This document shows positions 34,190 through 44,938 of a stretch of DNA of 64,000 bases, in pieces. A program made the translations under genes and the position numbers. The first letter of the stretch is position 1. Every line of letters begins with the position of its first letter. The DNA is from Muscardinus avellanarius (taxonomy: Eukaryota > Chordata > Mammalia > Rodentia > Gliridae): assembly GCA_963383645.1 (NCBI GenBank), contig OY726559.1, positions 124,836,221 through 124,900,220 on the forward strand, in the 5' to 3' direction. The notes beneath the pieces were generated by a model. The model was not told the DNA's origin. It searched no databases and saw nothing but the letters and a program-made list of their open reading frames with translations.

Positions 34190-34800
34190 ATATTAATACA
34201 CCTTCAGATATAGCATTTGGAAATATTTTATCCCATTCTATTAGTAACTGTTAACTCTCTTTACATTGTCTTTGGATATACAATATTTTTTTTTTAGGGA
34301 GTTTGTATACTCCTCTGTTGCCTGTGCCTTTGAAATCATAACCAAGAAATCACTGCCAATTTCAATGTTGTGAGGTTTAATGACCCAGATTTTCTCCTAA
34401 AAGTTTATAGTCTTAAGATTTATATTTAGGTCTATTATCTATTTTGAGTTAATATTTGTATATGGGATTAGGTAAGGGTCCAATTTTATTCTTTTCCATG
34501 TAATTATTATTTTTTAACAATATTTAGTTAAAAGATTAATATTTCCACCACCAAATGTTTGTGGAAACCTTGTCAAAAATAACTTGACAATATAGGGAAG
34601 AATTTAGCTCTAGGCTTTTATTTAACTCCAATGGTTTATATATCTGCCTTTAGAATAGTACTACACTGTTTCAATTATTGTAGCTTTATATGGTTTGAAA
34701 TCAGAAAATATATATCTTCTAGCTTTGTTCTTTTTCAAGATCGTTTTGGGTACCTAGAGTCCATATTCCATATTAGGATAGATTTTTTTCTGAAAAATAA
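34190..34800 (-). mobile_element. Inverted, older L1 ORF2 3' segment inside the half-L1
   Basis: TTGCCTGTGCCTTTGAAATC, AGTTTATAGTCTTAAGATTT, TTTTGAGTTAATATTTGTAT and ACCTTGTCAAAAATAACTTG, in this order, are the antisense of the distal L1 ORF2. It is clearly more decayed than ORF1. There is no poly(T) at its left edge and no duplication around it, so it does not look like a separate later insertion. Confidence 0.8.
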
Positions 34801-35631
34801 ATATATAAATATATGATAGTTTCACCTAAAAAATAGAAAAAAAAATATTCTCTGGTAAGAAAGAAAGCAAAAAGAAATATTGAAATGTTATCTTTAAGTC
34901 ATCAAAAGCTTGGTATCAGACAAATGAAACTGTTATGTGAGATTATCATTTTTAATTTTAGATAAATTGCCATAATACTAGATGTCAACTACTAAGCCAA
35001 GCATGGGAGGGAGGGATAGGGAGAGAATGGGGTGGGGATTGGGTGGGGGCTGCCTGGGAAAAGTGTGCATGTATGTCTACAAAAGTATGTATCCTACTAT
35101 GATGTATGAATACAGTGCACCAATAAAAATAAATAAATTAAAAAAAAAATAAAAAATAAAATTGAATTAAGAAGCCTAAATACTGAGGCATACTGGCCAG
35201 CTAAAAGTAGCAGGAGTGATGGCTTTTGTTCCTGTAATTGTTTAAAACAGAAATGAAACCGGGAAGGTAACTGAACAATTTCTTGTCACATAACATGAAC
35301 TATCACTTTGTACCACGGAAGGAAGAAATTCTAATTTCAGCGCTATTCTGAGAGAAAGAAAAATATGCAAAGACTCACAGCAGACCAGAGGAGAGCCGCC
35401 ATCAGTCTGATTAAAGTTTAGCTTGTATATGCATTATTCATTACGTCTGGAAAAATGGAGGCAGGGAACCCGAGATAGCCAGCCGCTCCTATTTTATGTT
35501 CTTTTAGCTAGATTATTTTATTTTTCAGAAAAATAAACTATTTGGAACATATCTGAGCGAGGACTCAATCTTTAAAAAAGCTTTGTTAAGGTTGATGAAT
35601 TATTTTCTTGTGTGTGGGTTTGGGTTTAGTT

Positions 35632-35805
35632 TGGTACTGGAGATTAAATCCAGGGACACTCTACCCCGCTATAACACTCCCAGACCTTTTACTTTTTATT
35701 TGGAAACAGTCTCACTAGTTGCTGAGGCTGGCCTGAAACTTGTGATCCTCCCATCTTAGCCTTCCAAATTCTGGCTTTACAGGTACGTGCCACCATACCT
35801 GGCTT
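35632..35805 (-). repeat. B1-dID SINE, type I/III intermediate
   Basis: GGTACTGGAGATTAAATCCAG; linker ACTTTTTATTTGGAAACAG; left arm ends CCATACCTGGCTT. Confidence 0.8.
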
Positions 35806-36055
35806 CTTGCCTGTGTTTTTAGAGAACCAGGGTAGAGGAATACCCATTTCTGGCATGGGCACACCCAGACACTCAGCCTGCCCAACTGTGCCTGATCTGT
35901 GGCACTGTGCCGCTTCCCTCTAGGGGCAAAATGTAGCCAGAGCTGCATCAGTCTAAGAGCCTTTAGGGTCCCGGGAACAGATTTACAGTCACATCTTTGA
36001 CCACAGAGACACTGACAGGAGTGGCAGAGATGAGGGTCTGGAGGGCACCTTGAGG

Positions 36056-36261
36056 GGGGCAGTACCGGGGATGGAACCCAAGGGCATTCTGCTTCCGAGC
36101 TACACCCAGCCCTTTTTTTATTCTTTATTTTGAAACAGGGTTTCATCTCACTGAGTTGCGAAGGGCCTCACTAAGTAGCTGAGGCTGTCTGTGAACCCGA
36201 ATCCTCTTGTCTCAGCCTCTCAAATGCTGGGATTACAAGCGTGCGCCATCACACTTGGCTT
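36056..36261 (-). repeat. B1-dID SINE, type II
   Basis: GCAGTACCGGGGATGGAACCC to ATCACACTTGGCTT; small insertion TTTCATCTCAC after the linker. Confidence 0.85.
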
Positions 36262-36523
36262 CGGTGGGCACATTTCAAGAGAAGCCACCAGAGCAGCCAC
36301 AGATCAGCACTGCAGGTCAGCCTCCAGGCTCAGGGCCACTCAGTGTGTGAAGACAAACCAGCCTCGCCTCTCCTTCCCTCCCCGATGGGAAAACTCAGGA
36401 CCCCACCTCTTCCCTAACCCCACACCAGCAAATGAAGAAAGGAGTAACACCACGGCTTCACTGAAGGGATTTAGAAGGGGCAGGTGGGGCAAAGAATAAA
36501 TTAGATGATTCAATGAAAAATGG

Positions 36524-36680
36524 CACACACCCGTATCCCATTATTACATCAAGGCCAGCATGAGCAATTCAGCAAGACCCCATTTCAAAATAAAAAGGGC
36601 TAGCGGTATAGTTTGGAAACAGAATGGCCCTGGATTCAATCCCCAGTAGTAAAAAAACAAACCAAACCAAAACAACCACA
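36524..36680 (+). repeat. B1-dID SINE, internally deleted
   Basis: CACACACCCGTATCCCATTA then ATCAAGGCCAGCATGAGC; right arm and (AACC/AAAC)n tail intact. Confidence 0.7.
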
Positions 36681-36706
36681 AAGAAAGCCCAGGTAGGACG
36701 GAAGGC

Positions 36707-37168
36707 AGGTGTCTGTCTTTTGTTTTTGTTTGTTTTTTTTGTTTGTTTTTTGGTTGTTTTTTTTTTTGGGGGGGGGGTCCTGGAAGCCCTTCTACCTCCG
36801 GGCTACACTCCCAGACCTATTTTTACATTTTTATTTGGAAACAGGGTCTCCTAAGCCAGCGTGCGTGGCTGGCTTCAAACCTGCGCAATCGCCGGGCGTG
36901 GTGGCGCACGCTTGTAATCCCCTCGCTTGGGAGGCGGAGACAGGAGGATCGCGCAGGTTCGAAGCCAGCCGTGCGCGCTGGCTTAGGAGACCCTTTTTCT
37001 AAATAAAAATATAAAATAGGTCTGGGAGTGTAGCCCGGAGGTAAAGGGCTTCCAGGAACCCAGTACCAAAAAACAAAACAAAACAAAAAAAAACCTGCGC
37101 AATCCTCCTGTCTCTAGCGCGGGGATTACAAGCGTGCGCCACCACGCCCGGCAGGTGTCTGTCTTTTG
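36707..37168 (-). repeat. Two stacked type IV SINEs in opposite orientation, both with perfect TSDs
   Basis: The outer minus-strand copy (36723-37152) is flanked by AGGTGTCTGTCTTTTG (36707-36722 and 37153-37168). Inside it a plus-strand copy (36891-37090) is flanked by AAACCTGCGCAATC (36877-36890 and 37091-37104). The outer copy's linker and left arm are otherwise uninterrupted. Confidence 0.93.
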
Positions 37169-37536
37169 ATTACCCTATTATCAGTCATCTTTCAGGGGCC
37201 ACAGCTGGCTGCAAGTCCCAAACTGCAAGCCCAGTGTACCGAAGGCAAGCACCGCAGCCACCTGGGGGTGGGAGGGGCGTCCAGCCAGGGCCAGACACAA
37301 GCCCAATCTTGCATCCCTGTGGCCCTGGCCTACAGAATTCCCAAGGGGAACTGCTGTGCACCACCCTCCAAATTCAGTAAGCAAGGAAAGCAATTTGGAA
37401 GACCAGCAGTGTCTGTCCACATAGTAAACAGTGAGAGACTGCACTTCATTCCTAGTTTTTCATGTAAAGATCAACTGAGTTTTAACATGTTCTTCCCGGT
37501 GGGTTATATTGCACACAAAAGTGCCCAGAGCGTGGT

Positions 37537-37727
37537 GCCAGGCGTGGTGGCGCACGCTTGTAATCCCTGGGCTTGGGAGGCGAGACAGGAGGATCGTGCA
37601 AGTTCGAAGCCAGCCTCAGCTACTTAGTGAGTCTCTCAGCAACTTAGTGAGACCCTGTTTCCAAATAAAATATAAAATAGAAAGACTCTGGGTTCCACCC
37701 CAAGTATCACCAAAAAAACAAAAAAGT
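37537..37727 (+). repeat. B1-dID SINE, type III, right arm shortened
   Basis: The linker AAATAAAATATAAAATAG runs directly into AAAGACTCTGGGTTCCACC; the tRNA-like A-box part is deleted. Confidence 0.85.
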
Positions 37728-37886
37728 TCACAGACCCCACTTTGGGGGCCACTTTCCTATAACCTCTTTCCTCTCACCAAGATACGGGCGATTTTCCCCT
37801 GATTTCAGGGGAAAATAAGAGGGCATTGCCTTGGAAAGGAAAAAAAAAACCAAGATGGAGACATGCCTGTAGAAATTAGAAAGCTG

Positions 37887-38071
37887 GCCGGGCGTGGCGG
37901 CGCACACTTGTAATCCCTGCGCTTGGGAGGCAGAGACAGGAGGATCGCGCAAGACCCTTTTTCCAAATAAAAATATAGGTCTAGTAGTGTAACCTGGAGG
38001 TAGAAGGGCTTCCAGGAACCCCAGTACCACCACCAAAAAAAAAAAAAAAGAAAAAAAGAAAAAAAGAAGAA
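37887..38071 (+). repeat. B1-dID SINE, type IV, deleted left arm
   Basis: GGATCGCGCAAGACCC shows loss of the hairpin segment; right arm GGGCTTCCAGGAACCCC; A-rich tail. AGAAAGCT on both sides (about 37878 and 38068) may be the TSD. Confidence 0.85.
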
Positions 38072-38354
38072 AGCTATCATCTGAATAGAGAATTCCAGTT
38101 ATAACAATTTATGGTGTTTCTTCCAATAGTAACTTTTTCCTGCCACGACCACCAAAATTGAAAATGAAATGCCAACTGAGCATGTATGATATGACCGCGG
38201 AGCACTGGTGGTCACACCACTTTATACTCCCAACTCTGTGGAAACTTCCACGCAAGGAAACTTTTGTTGACTGCTGCTTCTCACTGTATTCTGCAAAATA
38301 TAACATGGCACACCGAGAAGGCAACCTGTGTATCATCAAAAGGGATACGGAGAG

Positions 38355-38557
38355 CCGGGCGTGGTGGCACACGCTTGTAATCCCAGCATTCGGGGGGCTG
38401 AGACTGGAGGATCGCGGTTCACGGATAGCCTCAGCTACTTAGTGAGGCCCTCCGCAACTTAGCGAGACCCTGTTTCAAAATAAAGAATAAAAAATAGAAC
38501 AGGGGGTATAGCTTGGAGGTCAAATACCCCTGGGTTCCATCCCTAGATCCTCAAAAA
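38355..38557 (+). repeat. B1-dID SINE, type II
   Basis: Close to the type II consensus (GGTTCACGGATAGCC, TCCCTAGATCCTC). Flanks GGGATACGG and GGGATATGG look like a once-mutated TSD. Confidence 0.88.
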
Positions 38558-38594
38558 AGGGGATATGGTACTTGGGGTTGAGATGATCCTAACC

Positions 38595-38705
38595 TTTCTT
38601 GAGCACCAATTATGTGCCAAACACGTTAGATGTCTTGTACACATTATTTTATTTGGTTCAAAAAGAACCCTAGAAATAGGGAGGAATTATGATTCAAATT
38701 TAACA
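38595..38705 (-). repeat. MIR fossil
   Basis: CTTGAGCACCAATTATGTGCC followed by TACACATTATTTTATTTGG, MIR 3' half in reverse. Confidence 0.55.
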
Positions 38706-39084
38706 AGTGGGGGTTGGGAGGGGACAGTCACAAAGTAACACTTTGGTGGTTTTAGAAACCTACAGCACCTTGCACCAAGGACAGGGGAAGACAAAGTAAT
38801 GGACCCTGCACTCCAGGAAGCTCTCTTGGGAGAGTTGTGCTCCGATGGCGAGGTTTCCAATGTGGCGCCTGGGGTTGCTCTCAGACCCCACAATGGCAAA
38901 TCAGCTGAAGGGTCACCTTGGTTTCCTAACAGAATTTGCGACTTTATAAATGGAGGGCCATTCCCAGCATGCTGAGTGGTTGACCCGCAGAAGAAAAGGC
39001 GTGTACACAGTAAGATGCCACCAGGAGGCTGCTCCAATCACTTCAGAGCCCATGACCTTGGCCTTGGCTCCTTCAAAATACTTT

Positions 39085-39389
39085 TTTATTTCTTTTTCTG
39101 TGCTGGAGATTGAATCCAGGAGCATTCTGGCTCTGAGCTACACCTCCAGTTCTACTTTACTTTAATTGATTGGTTAGTTTAATTTTTGTGGTACTGAGGA
39201 TTGAGCCGATGGGCATTCTACCTCTGAGTATACCCCAGCCTAATTAATTTTAGTTTTTTATTTTGAGACAAGATCTAGCTAAGTTACTAAGGACCTCACT
39301 AAGTTACAGAGGCTGGCCTCGAACCTGTGATCTTCCTGTCTCAGCCTCCAAAGTACTGGAATTACGGTCATATGCCACCACACCCGGCT
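39085..39389 (-). repeat. Nested SINEs
   Basis: A right arm (39098-39158) and a complete copy (39187-39389). GGCTCCTTCAAAATACTT before and GGCTCCTTCAAGTACTT after suggest a slightly mutated TSD around the whole unit. Confidence 0.75.
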
Positions 39390-39431
39390 CCTTCAAGTAC
39401 TTCTTAAGCCAGTAGGCCTCTCATTCAAATA

Positions 39432-39625
39432 CTGGGGGAGGGTGGTGATGCACACCTGTAACTCTTGTACTTGGGAGGTTGAGGCAGAAATATCATAGGT
39501 TCAAGGCTAGCCTCAGCAATTTAAGGCCCTCAGTCACTCACCAAGACCCTGTCTCAAAAATAAACAATAAAAAGGGCTGGAGTATCTTAGAGGTAGAATT
39601 CTCCTGGGTTCAATCTCTAACACCA
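39432..39625 (+). repeat. B1-dID SINE, old
   Basis: GAGGGTGGTGATGCACACC to CAATCTCTAACACC; right arm lacks GGTGTAGC. Confidence 0.75.
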
Positions 39626-39795
39626 AAAATGGGGGAGGGGGATAGAGTTTGATTTTCCTTTGTGGCAAAGTTGTTCCTTATCATCATCACCAGGGGCCTC
39701 AAATATATTAAAAATAACCTCACAGGAATTCTTCCTCAGACAAAATAGGCAAGAAAGACATCAACTGCCACACAGCCCCCGCTATTTTGCTGAAG

Positions 39796-40014
39796 TTTTT
39801 TGTTTTTGTTTTGTTTTTTTTTTTTTTGGTGGTACTGGGGTTCCTGGAAACCCTTCTACCTCCAGGCTACACTCCCAGACCTATTTTATACTTTTTTTTT
39901 TTTAATTTGGAAACAGGGTCTCTTAAGCCAGCGCGGCTGGCTTCGAACCTGCACCATCCTCCTGTCTCCGCCTCCCAAGCACGGGGATTACAAGCGTGCG
40001 CCACCACGCCCGGC
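39796..40014 (-). repeat. B1-dID SINE, type IV, with TSD
   Basis: TTGCTGAAG flanks it (39787-39795 and 40015-40023). T-rich tail 39796-39828; the linker contains an expanded T run. Confidence 0.88.
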
Positions 40015-40536
40015 TTGCTGAAGGAATTTTTTACACTGCTTCCTAAGGCGAGCAGCACCCTGCTCTCAGCCCTGTGGAGTCAGAAGCTGGTGGTAAACTC
40101 TGCTCTCCCTAGTTGTGTGGAAAGGAAGAGGAGTCACGGGGCTGCGATGAACACACAAACCACTTTATGCAAAGAACTGAAACAGACTGCTCTCAGGTCA
40201 GGAAGAAAAGAGTGTGCACACCTGGCTCTGCAGAGCACGGTGTGCTCACCACGGGGCAGGGCAGCCGGCAGAAAGTAGATTCAACACCATCACCTCATGG
40301 AGACTGCTGATGAGCTGCCAGCAAGACCACAAGTTTATTTACAAATATATTAGCATGGTTTCTGGGCGCAAAGATGTTGAAAGCAGTGCCAGCCACCCTA
40401 ATATTCTTCTGGGTCTGTGACCCCTTTCCCTTCCTGGGAGGTAGGCCAGAAGTACATTATTACTTCCTAAGCAAATAACCCACTCCCAAAGGTACTGGGG
40501 AGTGTCTACATGTCAATTAAGTTTTGTCTTGTTCTG

Positions 40537-40938
40537 TTTTTTCAGTACTAGGGATTGAAACCAGGAGCATTCTACCTCTGAGCTACCAACCCTATGGTTT
40601 TCTTTTTGGTTTTTGTTTTTGCAGTACTAAGGATGGAACCCAGGGGCATTCTACCTCTGAGCTACACCCCCAGTCCAATTTTTTATTCTTTATTTTGAAA
40701 CCAGGTCTCACTGAGTTTTGCAAAGGGCCTCACTAAAGTAGCTGAGGCTGTCTGCGAACCGCAATCCGGTTTCTGGGATTATAAGTGTGTGCCACCATGC
40801 CCAGCTCCCAGCCCTATGTTTTATTCTTAATTTGAAACAGGGTCTCACTCAGTTGCAGAGGGTCTGCAAACCTATGATCCTCCAATCTCAGCCTCCCAAG
40901 TACTGGGATCACAAGTGTGCACCACCATACCCAGCTGT
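40537..40938 (-). repeat. Nested SINEs (II inside I)
   Basis: Outer right arm 40537-40597 and outer left arm 40807-40938 flank an inner type II copy (40619-40806). Confidence 0.78.
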
Positions 40939-40975
40939 CAATTAAGTTTTACTGGAATCAAAAGAAACATCTTAA

Positions 40976-42240
40976 GCCAGGTGTGGTGGCACACAACTGT
41001 AAACCCAGTACTTGGGAGGCTGAGACAGGGGGATCACAGGCTTAGAGCCAGTCTCAGCAACTTAGTGAGACCCTGAAATTACTACGGGAAGGCATAGGTC
41101 CAGCAGTCCAACACACAGGCACTGGTGGAAACTTCCTCAATAAGACTCCCAAAGCTCAGGAAATTGAAACAAGAATTAATAAATGGGATAAAATTAAACT
41201 CAGAAAATTTCTGCTCATCAAAGGAAACCATCAAGTCTAAAGAGAAAGTCTACAGAATGGGAGATCTTTGCCAGATATCTTTTTGATAGAGGACTAATAT
41301 ATAGAATATAAAAAGAACTTAAAAGACTTTATTTACACTAAAAAAAACTAATACAAATGACCAAAAAATACATGTCCAACATCATTATCAATCAGGGATA
41401 TACAAATCAAAACTATACTGAGATTCCATCTAACCCCAATCAGAATGGCAATCATCAAGAAATCAAACAACAATAAATGCTGGTAAGGATTGGGGGAAAT
41501 AGAAACTCTTCTACACTTTTGGGATTGCAGATTAGTTCAGCTGCTACGGAGATCAGTGTGGAGATTCTTCAGAAAACTGGGAATGGATCCACCATGCGAT
41601 CCGGCTATACCACTCCTGCAAAATCAGAGAACTACAATAATAATATGCATCCCATATTCACAGCAGCACAATTCACAATAGCCAAATTATGGAACCAACC
41701 TAGGTCTCCATCAACAGATGAATGGATTAGAAAATCATGGGAAATATACACAATGGAATTCCACTCAGCAATAAAAAAAGAACAAAATTATGTCATTTGC
41801 AAGGAAATGGAAGGACCTGGAGAACTTTATACTAAGTGAGCTTAACCAGTCACAGAAAGTGAAGGGTCATATGTTTTCTCTAATATGCACAAGCTAGGGG
41901 GTAACTGGGATACCAGAGGGACTCCAGATAATGGAGGGGAAACCTCAGCGGAGCCAGGGAGGTGGGCAAAGGGAAGGGGAGAGGGAGAGGGAGGTTCACT
42001 AATGGATTTAGAGCCATCGACTATATGTACATATGTGCAAATACCAATGTCAATCTCGGTATTCTGTATTGGGAAAGGGGGAGGTGGGGTCACCAAGTGC
42101 TGTGTGCACGTACGTCACGGTCAACATGATTTACATTATGATGTGGGACTATAAAAGCACATTAAAAAAAAAACATTAAAACAGGCCTGGGAGTATAGCT
42201 CAGAGGTACACTGTCCTTGGGTTCAATCTCCAGTGCCACA
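40976..42240 (+). repeat. B1-dID SINE split by an L1 end
   Basis: Left arm 40976-41078 (GCCAGGTGTGGTGGCACACA) and right arm 42181-42240 (GCCTGGGAGTATAGCTCAGAGG) are separated by the L1 at 41080-42177. Confidence 0.7.
41080..42177 (+). mobile_element. L1 3' end (ORF2 C-terminus and 3' UTR)
   Basis: AATAAATGGGATAAAATTAAA and AAATTTCTGCTCATCAAAGG open the ORF2 part. The last open stretch ends KSWEIYTMEFHSAIKKEQ, KEMEGPGELYTK, the usual C-terminal ORF2 region; earlier sequence has stops and shifts. The 3' UTR (41840-42160) has GGGAAGGGGAGAGGGAGAGG; poly(A) at 42161-42177. Confidence 0.9.
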
Positions 42241-42266
42241 AAAATAAATAAATAAATAAATAAGTA

Positions 42267-42318
42267 AAGGCTGTTGGGATAGCTAGGAGGTAGAAGGCCC
42301 CTGGGTTCAATCCCTAGT

Positions 42319-42386
<68 letters not shown>
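42267..42386 (+). repeat. dID monomer with (GA)n
   Basis: GCTGTTGGGATAGCTAGGAGG to CCCTAGTACC, then 32 GA units to 42386. Confidence 0.85.
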
Positions 42387-42387
<1 letters not shown>

Positions 42388-42850
42388 CTTTGCCATTTCT
42401 TATTGGGGTCTGCGTTTAAGATACTGAAGCAGCTGCTAGCTTTGCACTTAGGAAAAAGTTCATTTCAATTTGTTTTTAATTCAATGCAGCAAGAAAGAGA
42501 ACAAAGATTACAAAAGAGAGAAATGGCTTGAGATGCTAAGAAAGATAAAAGGCAAATGATTTAAACATGAGGGAAACATTAAAGACGTGAAGGAAATAAA
42601 ACAGCCCTAGAGATCTAAATATACAACAAAGAAAAGTTGTTTGATCATAAGGCAAGCAGTATGAATAAATAAAATAAAATACCATAAATGCTCTAAAGGA
42701 ACAAAATAAGAAAAATGTTTCCTTCCAACTTTCATTCTTAGGAAACCACAGCTCTTTTTGCTTGGTGTAACTACAGTCCATATGCTGAGTGACTAAATTC
42801 AGCTTTAAAATAAAACCTACTTAACATTCTCTATACTAAGTAATGTAAGT

Positions 42851-43287
42851 AGCTGGATGTGGTGGGGCATGTCTGTGATCCCAGCTGCCCAGGAGGCTGA
42901 GGCAGGAGGATCATGAATTTGAGGCCACTTGGGGACACCCTGTCTCAAAAGTCAGGAGGGGGGCAGGTGTGGTATAATCCCAGTACTTGGAAGGCTGAGA
43001 CAGGAGGACTGAACTTTGAGGCCAGCCTCAGCAACCTACCTGGAGCCTGTTTCAAAACAAAAAATAAAAAAGGATGGGGGTATAGCTTGGAGGTAGAGTG
43101 CCCTTGGGTTTCACCCCAGATATCAAAATAAGTTAATACATTTAAAAAATAAAAAGGTGCTTGAGGTGTAGCTTGGAGATAAAATGTCCCTGAATTCAAT
43201 CCCCACTGATAAAAAAAAAAAAAGTGGGGTTGGCATAAAGATGTAACTCAGTGATAAAGTGTCCCTGGGTTCAATCCCCAGTACCTG
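42851..43287 (+). repeat. B1 arm, SINE and two dID arms
   Basis: A left arm 42851-42955, a SINE 42962-43128 with a shortened left arm, then lone right arms at 43157-43212 and 43226-43287. Confidence 0.75.
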
Positions 43288-43432
43288 AAAAAAATTAAAT
43301 AAATAAATAAGAAGAAAACAAAAACGTAAGTGCACCAATACTTTTATGTGGTGGTTGGGTTTGTTTAAAATGTCTGTAGATATAGGAAAGAGATGATTAT
43401 ATTTTTGGTCATTTAAATTATCACCTTTTAGG

Positions 43433-43665
43433 TCGGGCGTGGTGGCGCGCGCTTGTAATCCCGCGCTTGGGAGGCAGAGACAGGAGGATCGTGCAGGTTC
43501 GAAGCCAGCTGTTCTGGCTTAAGAGACCCTGTTTCCAAATAAAAATATAAAAATGGGTCTGGGAGCGTAGCCCGGAGGTAGAACGGTTTCCAGGAACCCC
43601 AGTACTACCAAAATAATAATAACAATAATAATAATTATTATTATAATTATTAATTACCTTTTAGA
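43433..43665 (+). repeat. B1-dID SINE, type IV, with (ATT)n tail
   Basis: GGTCGGGCGTGGTGGCGCG to CCCCAGTACTACC; hairpin decayed to GCCAGCTGTTCTGGC; tail AATAATAAT with ATTATT palindromes to 43655. Confidence 0.88.
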
Positions 43666-43667
43666 GT

Positions 43668-43873
43668 CTGGTATGATGGCGCACTATTGTAATCTTAACA
43701 TTTGGGAGGCTGAGACTGGAGGATCGCGTTCAGACAGCCTCAGCTACTTAGTGAGGCCCTTTGCAATTCAGTGAGACTCTGTTTCAAATTAAAAATAGGA
43801 CTGGGAGTATAGCTTGGAGGTAGAATGTCCCTGAGATCCATCCTTAGTACCGCAAAAAAATAAACAAATAAAT
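43668..43873 (+). repeat. B1-dID SINE, type II
   Basis: AGTCTGGTATGATGGCGCAC to CCTTAGTACCGC; AAAC/AAAT tail. Confidence 0.83.
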
Positions 43874-43888
43874 AAAGTATCACCTTTT

Positions 43889-44072
43889 TTTTTTTTTTTT
43901 TTTTTTTTGGTGGTACTGGGGTTCCTGGAAGCCCTTCTACCTCCGGGCTACACTCCCAGACCTATTTTATATTTTTGAAACAGGGTCTCTTACGCCAGCT
44001 TCGAACCTGCGCGATCCTCCTGTCTCCGCCTCCTAAGCGCAGGGATTACAAGTGTGCGCCACCACGCCCGGC
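43889..44072 (-). repeat. B1-dID SINE, type IV, with perfect TSD
   Basis: AAAGTATCACCTTTT (15 bp) at 43874-43888 and 44073-44087. Left arm shortened (TTACGCCAGCTTCGAACC). Confidence 0.92.
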
Positions 44073-44217
44073 AAAGTATCACCTTTTAAAACAATTCATG
44101 GTTGTTTTACAGGAGTCAAAAGCAAATTCATTAATTTTGAAGAGTTCCTTGAATATTTTTAAAAATAGCCAATTGGTATGTGTTCTTTTTCTCCAAATCA
44201 TGTGTATATCACCTTTT

Positions 44218-44221
<4 letters not shown>

Positions 44222-44269
<48 letters not shown>

Positions 44270-44690
44270 GTATTACTAGGGATTAAACCCAGGGGAATTC
44301 TACCTCTGAGCTACACCCCCAGCCCTATTATATATATATATATTTTTTTTTTTTTGGTGGTACTGGGGGTGGAACCCAGGGGCTTTTTTCTACCTGCGGG
44401 CTATACTCCCAGACCTATTTTATATTTTATTTGGAAACAAGGTCTCACTAAGTTGCTGAGAGCCTCACGTAAGTAGCTGAGGCTGGCTTCGAACCTGTGA
44501 GATCCTCCTGTCTCAGCCTCCCAAGCACGGGGATTACAAGCGTGCGCCACCACGCCCAGCTCAACCCCCAGGCCTATTTTAATTTTAATTTTGAATTGGT
44601 CTAAGTTGCAGAGGCTGGCTGTGAACCTGCGATCTTCCTGTCTCAGCCTCACAAGTACTGAGATTAAAGGTGTGCACCACCTCGCCTGGC
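44222..44690 (-). repeat. (TG)n and nested SINEs (III inside I)
   Basis: (TG)n 44222-44271, outer right arm 44271-44326, (TA)n, an inner type III copy 44341-44561, outer left arm 44562-44690. Confidence 0.8.
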
Positions 44691-44746
44691 TTTGCCCTTC
44701 CTTAAAAGCATGCTTCTGTTGCACTTTCTGGTTTTATTTTTTTATT

Positions 44747-44938
44747 TTTGTGTGTGTGTGGTACAGGGAATGGAACCAAGGGGCCTTCTACCTCCAGGCT
44801 ACACTCCCAGACCTATTTTATATTTTATTTGGAAACAGGGTCTCTTAAGCAGCTGAGGCTGGCTTTGAACCTGCGTGATCCTCCTGTCTCAGCCTCTCAA
44901 GCGCGGGGATTACAAGCGTGCGCCACCACGCCCGGCTC
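44747..44938 (-). repeat. B1-dID SINE, type III
   Basis: Starts with a TG run and GGTACAGGGAATGGAACC. TCTGGTTTTA occurs on both sides (about 44727 and 44943), a likely TSD. Confidence 0.85.

Larger units (their letters stand above)
32799..35157 (+). mobile_element. Half-L1 (HAL1-like) retrotransposon with intact ORF1 and 14-bp TSD
   Basis: AAAATTGAATTAAG flanks it perfectly at 32785-32798 and 35158-35171, so all 2359 bp inserted as one unit. Order: an L1-like 5' end (GCGGCGCCATATTGCCACC, leader 32799-33167); ORF1 (33168-34052); an A+T-rich segment that includes an older L1 ORF2 piece in reverse (about 34190-34800); an L1-like 3' UTR (about 34985-35128, with a G-rich run and GTGCACCAATAAAA, shared with the 58-kb L1 end); and an A-rich tail. 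There is no endonuclease or reverse transcriptase in sense orientation. ORF1-only L1 derivatives are known as HAL1; they need ORF2 protein supplied in trans. The simple twin-priming layout does not fit, because both ends are in sense and only the middle is inverted. Confidence 0.85.

Noticed and set aside
32799..35157. Twin-primed full L1 insertion
   Set aside because: Twin priming inverts the 5' part relative to the 3' part. Here the 5' and 3' parts have the same orientation and only the middle is inverted and much older.
41477..41839. 120-codon plus-strand frame
   Set aside because: C-terminal remnant of L1 ORF2 in a 5'-truncated copy, not a separate gene.
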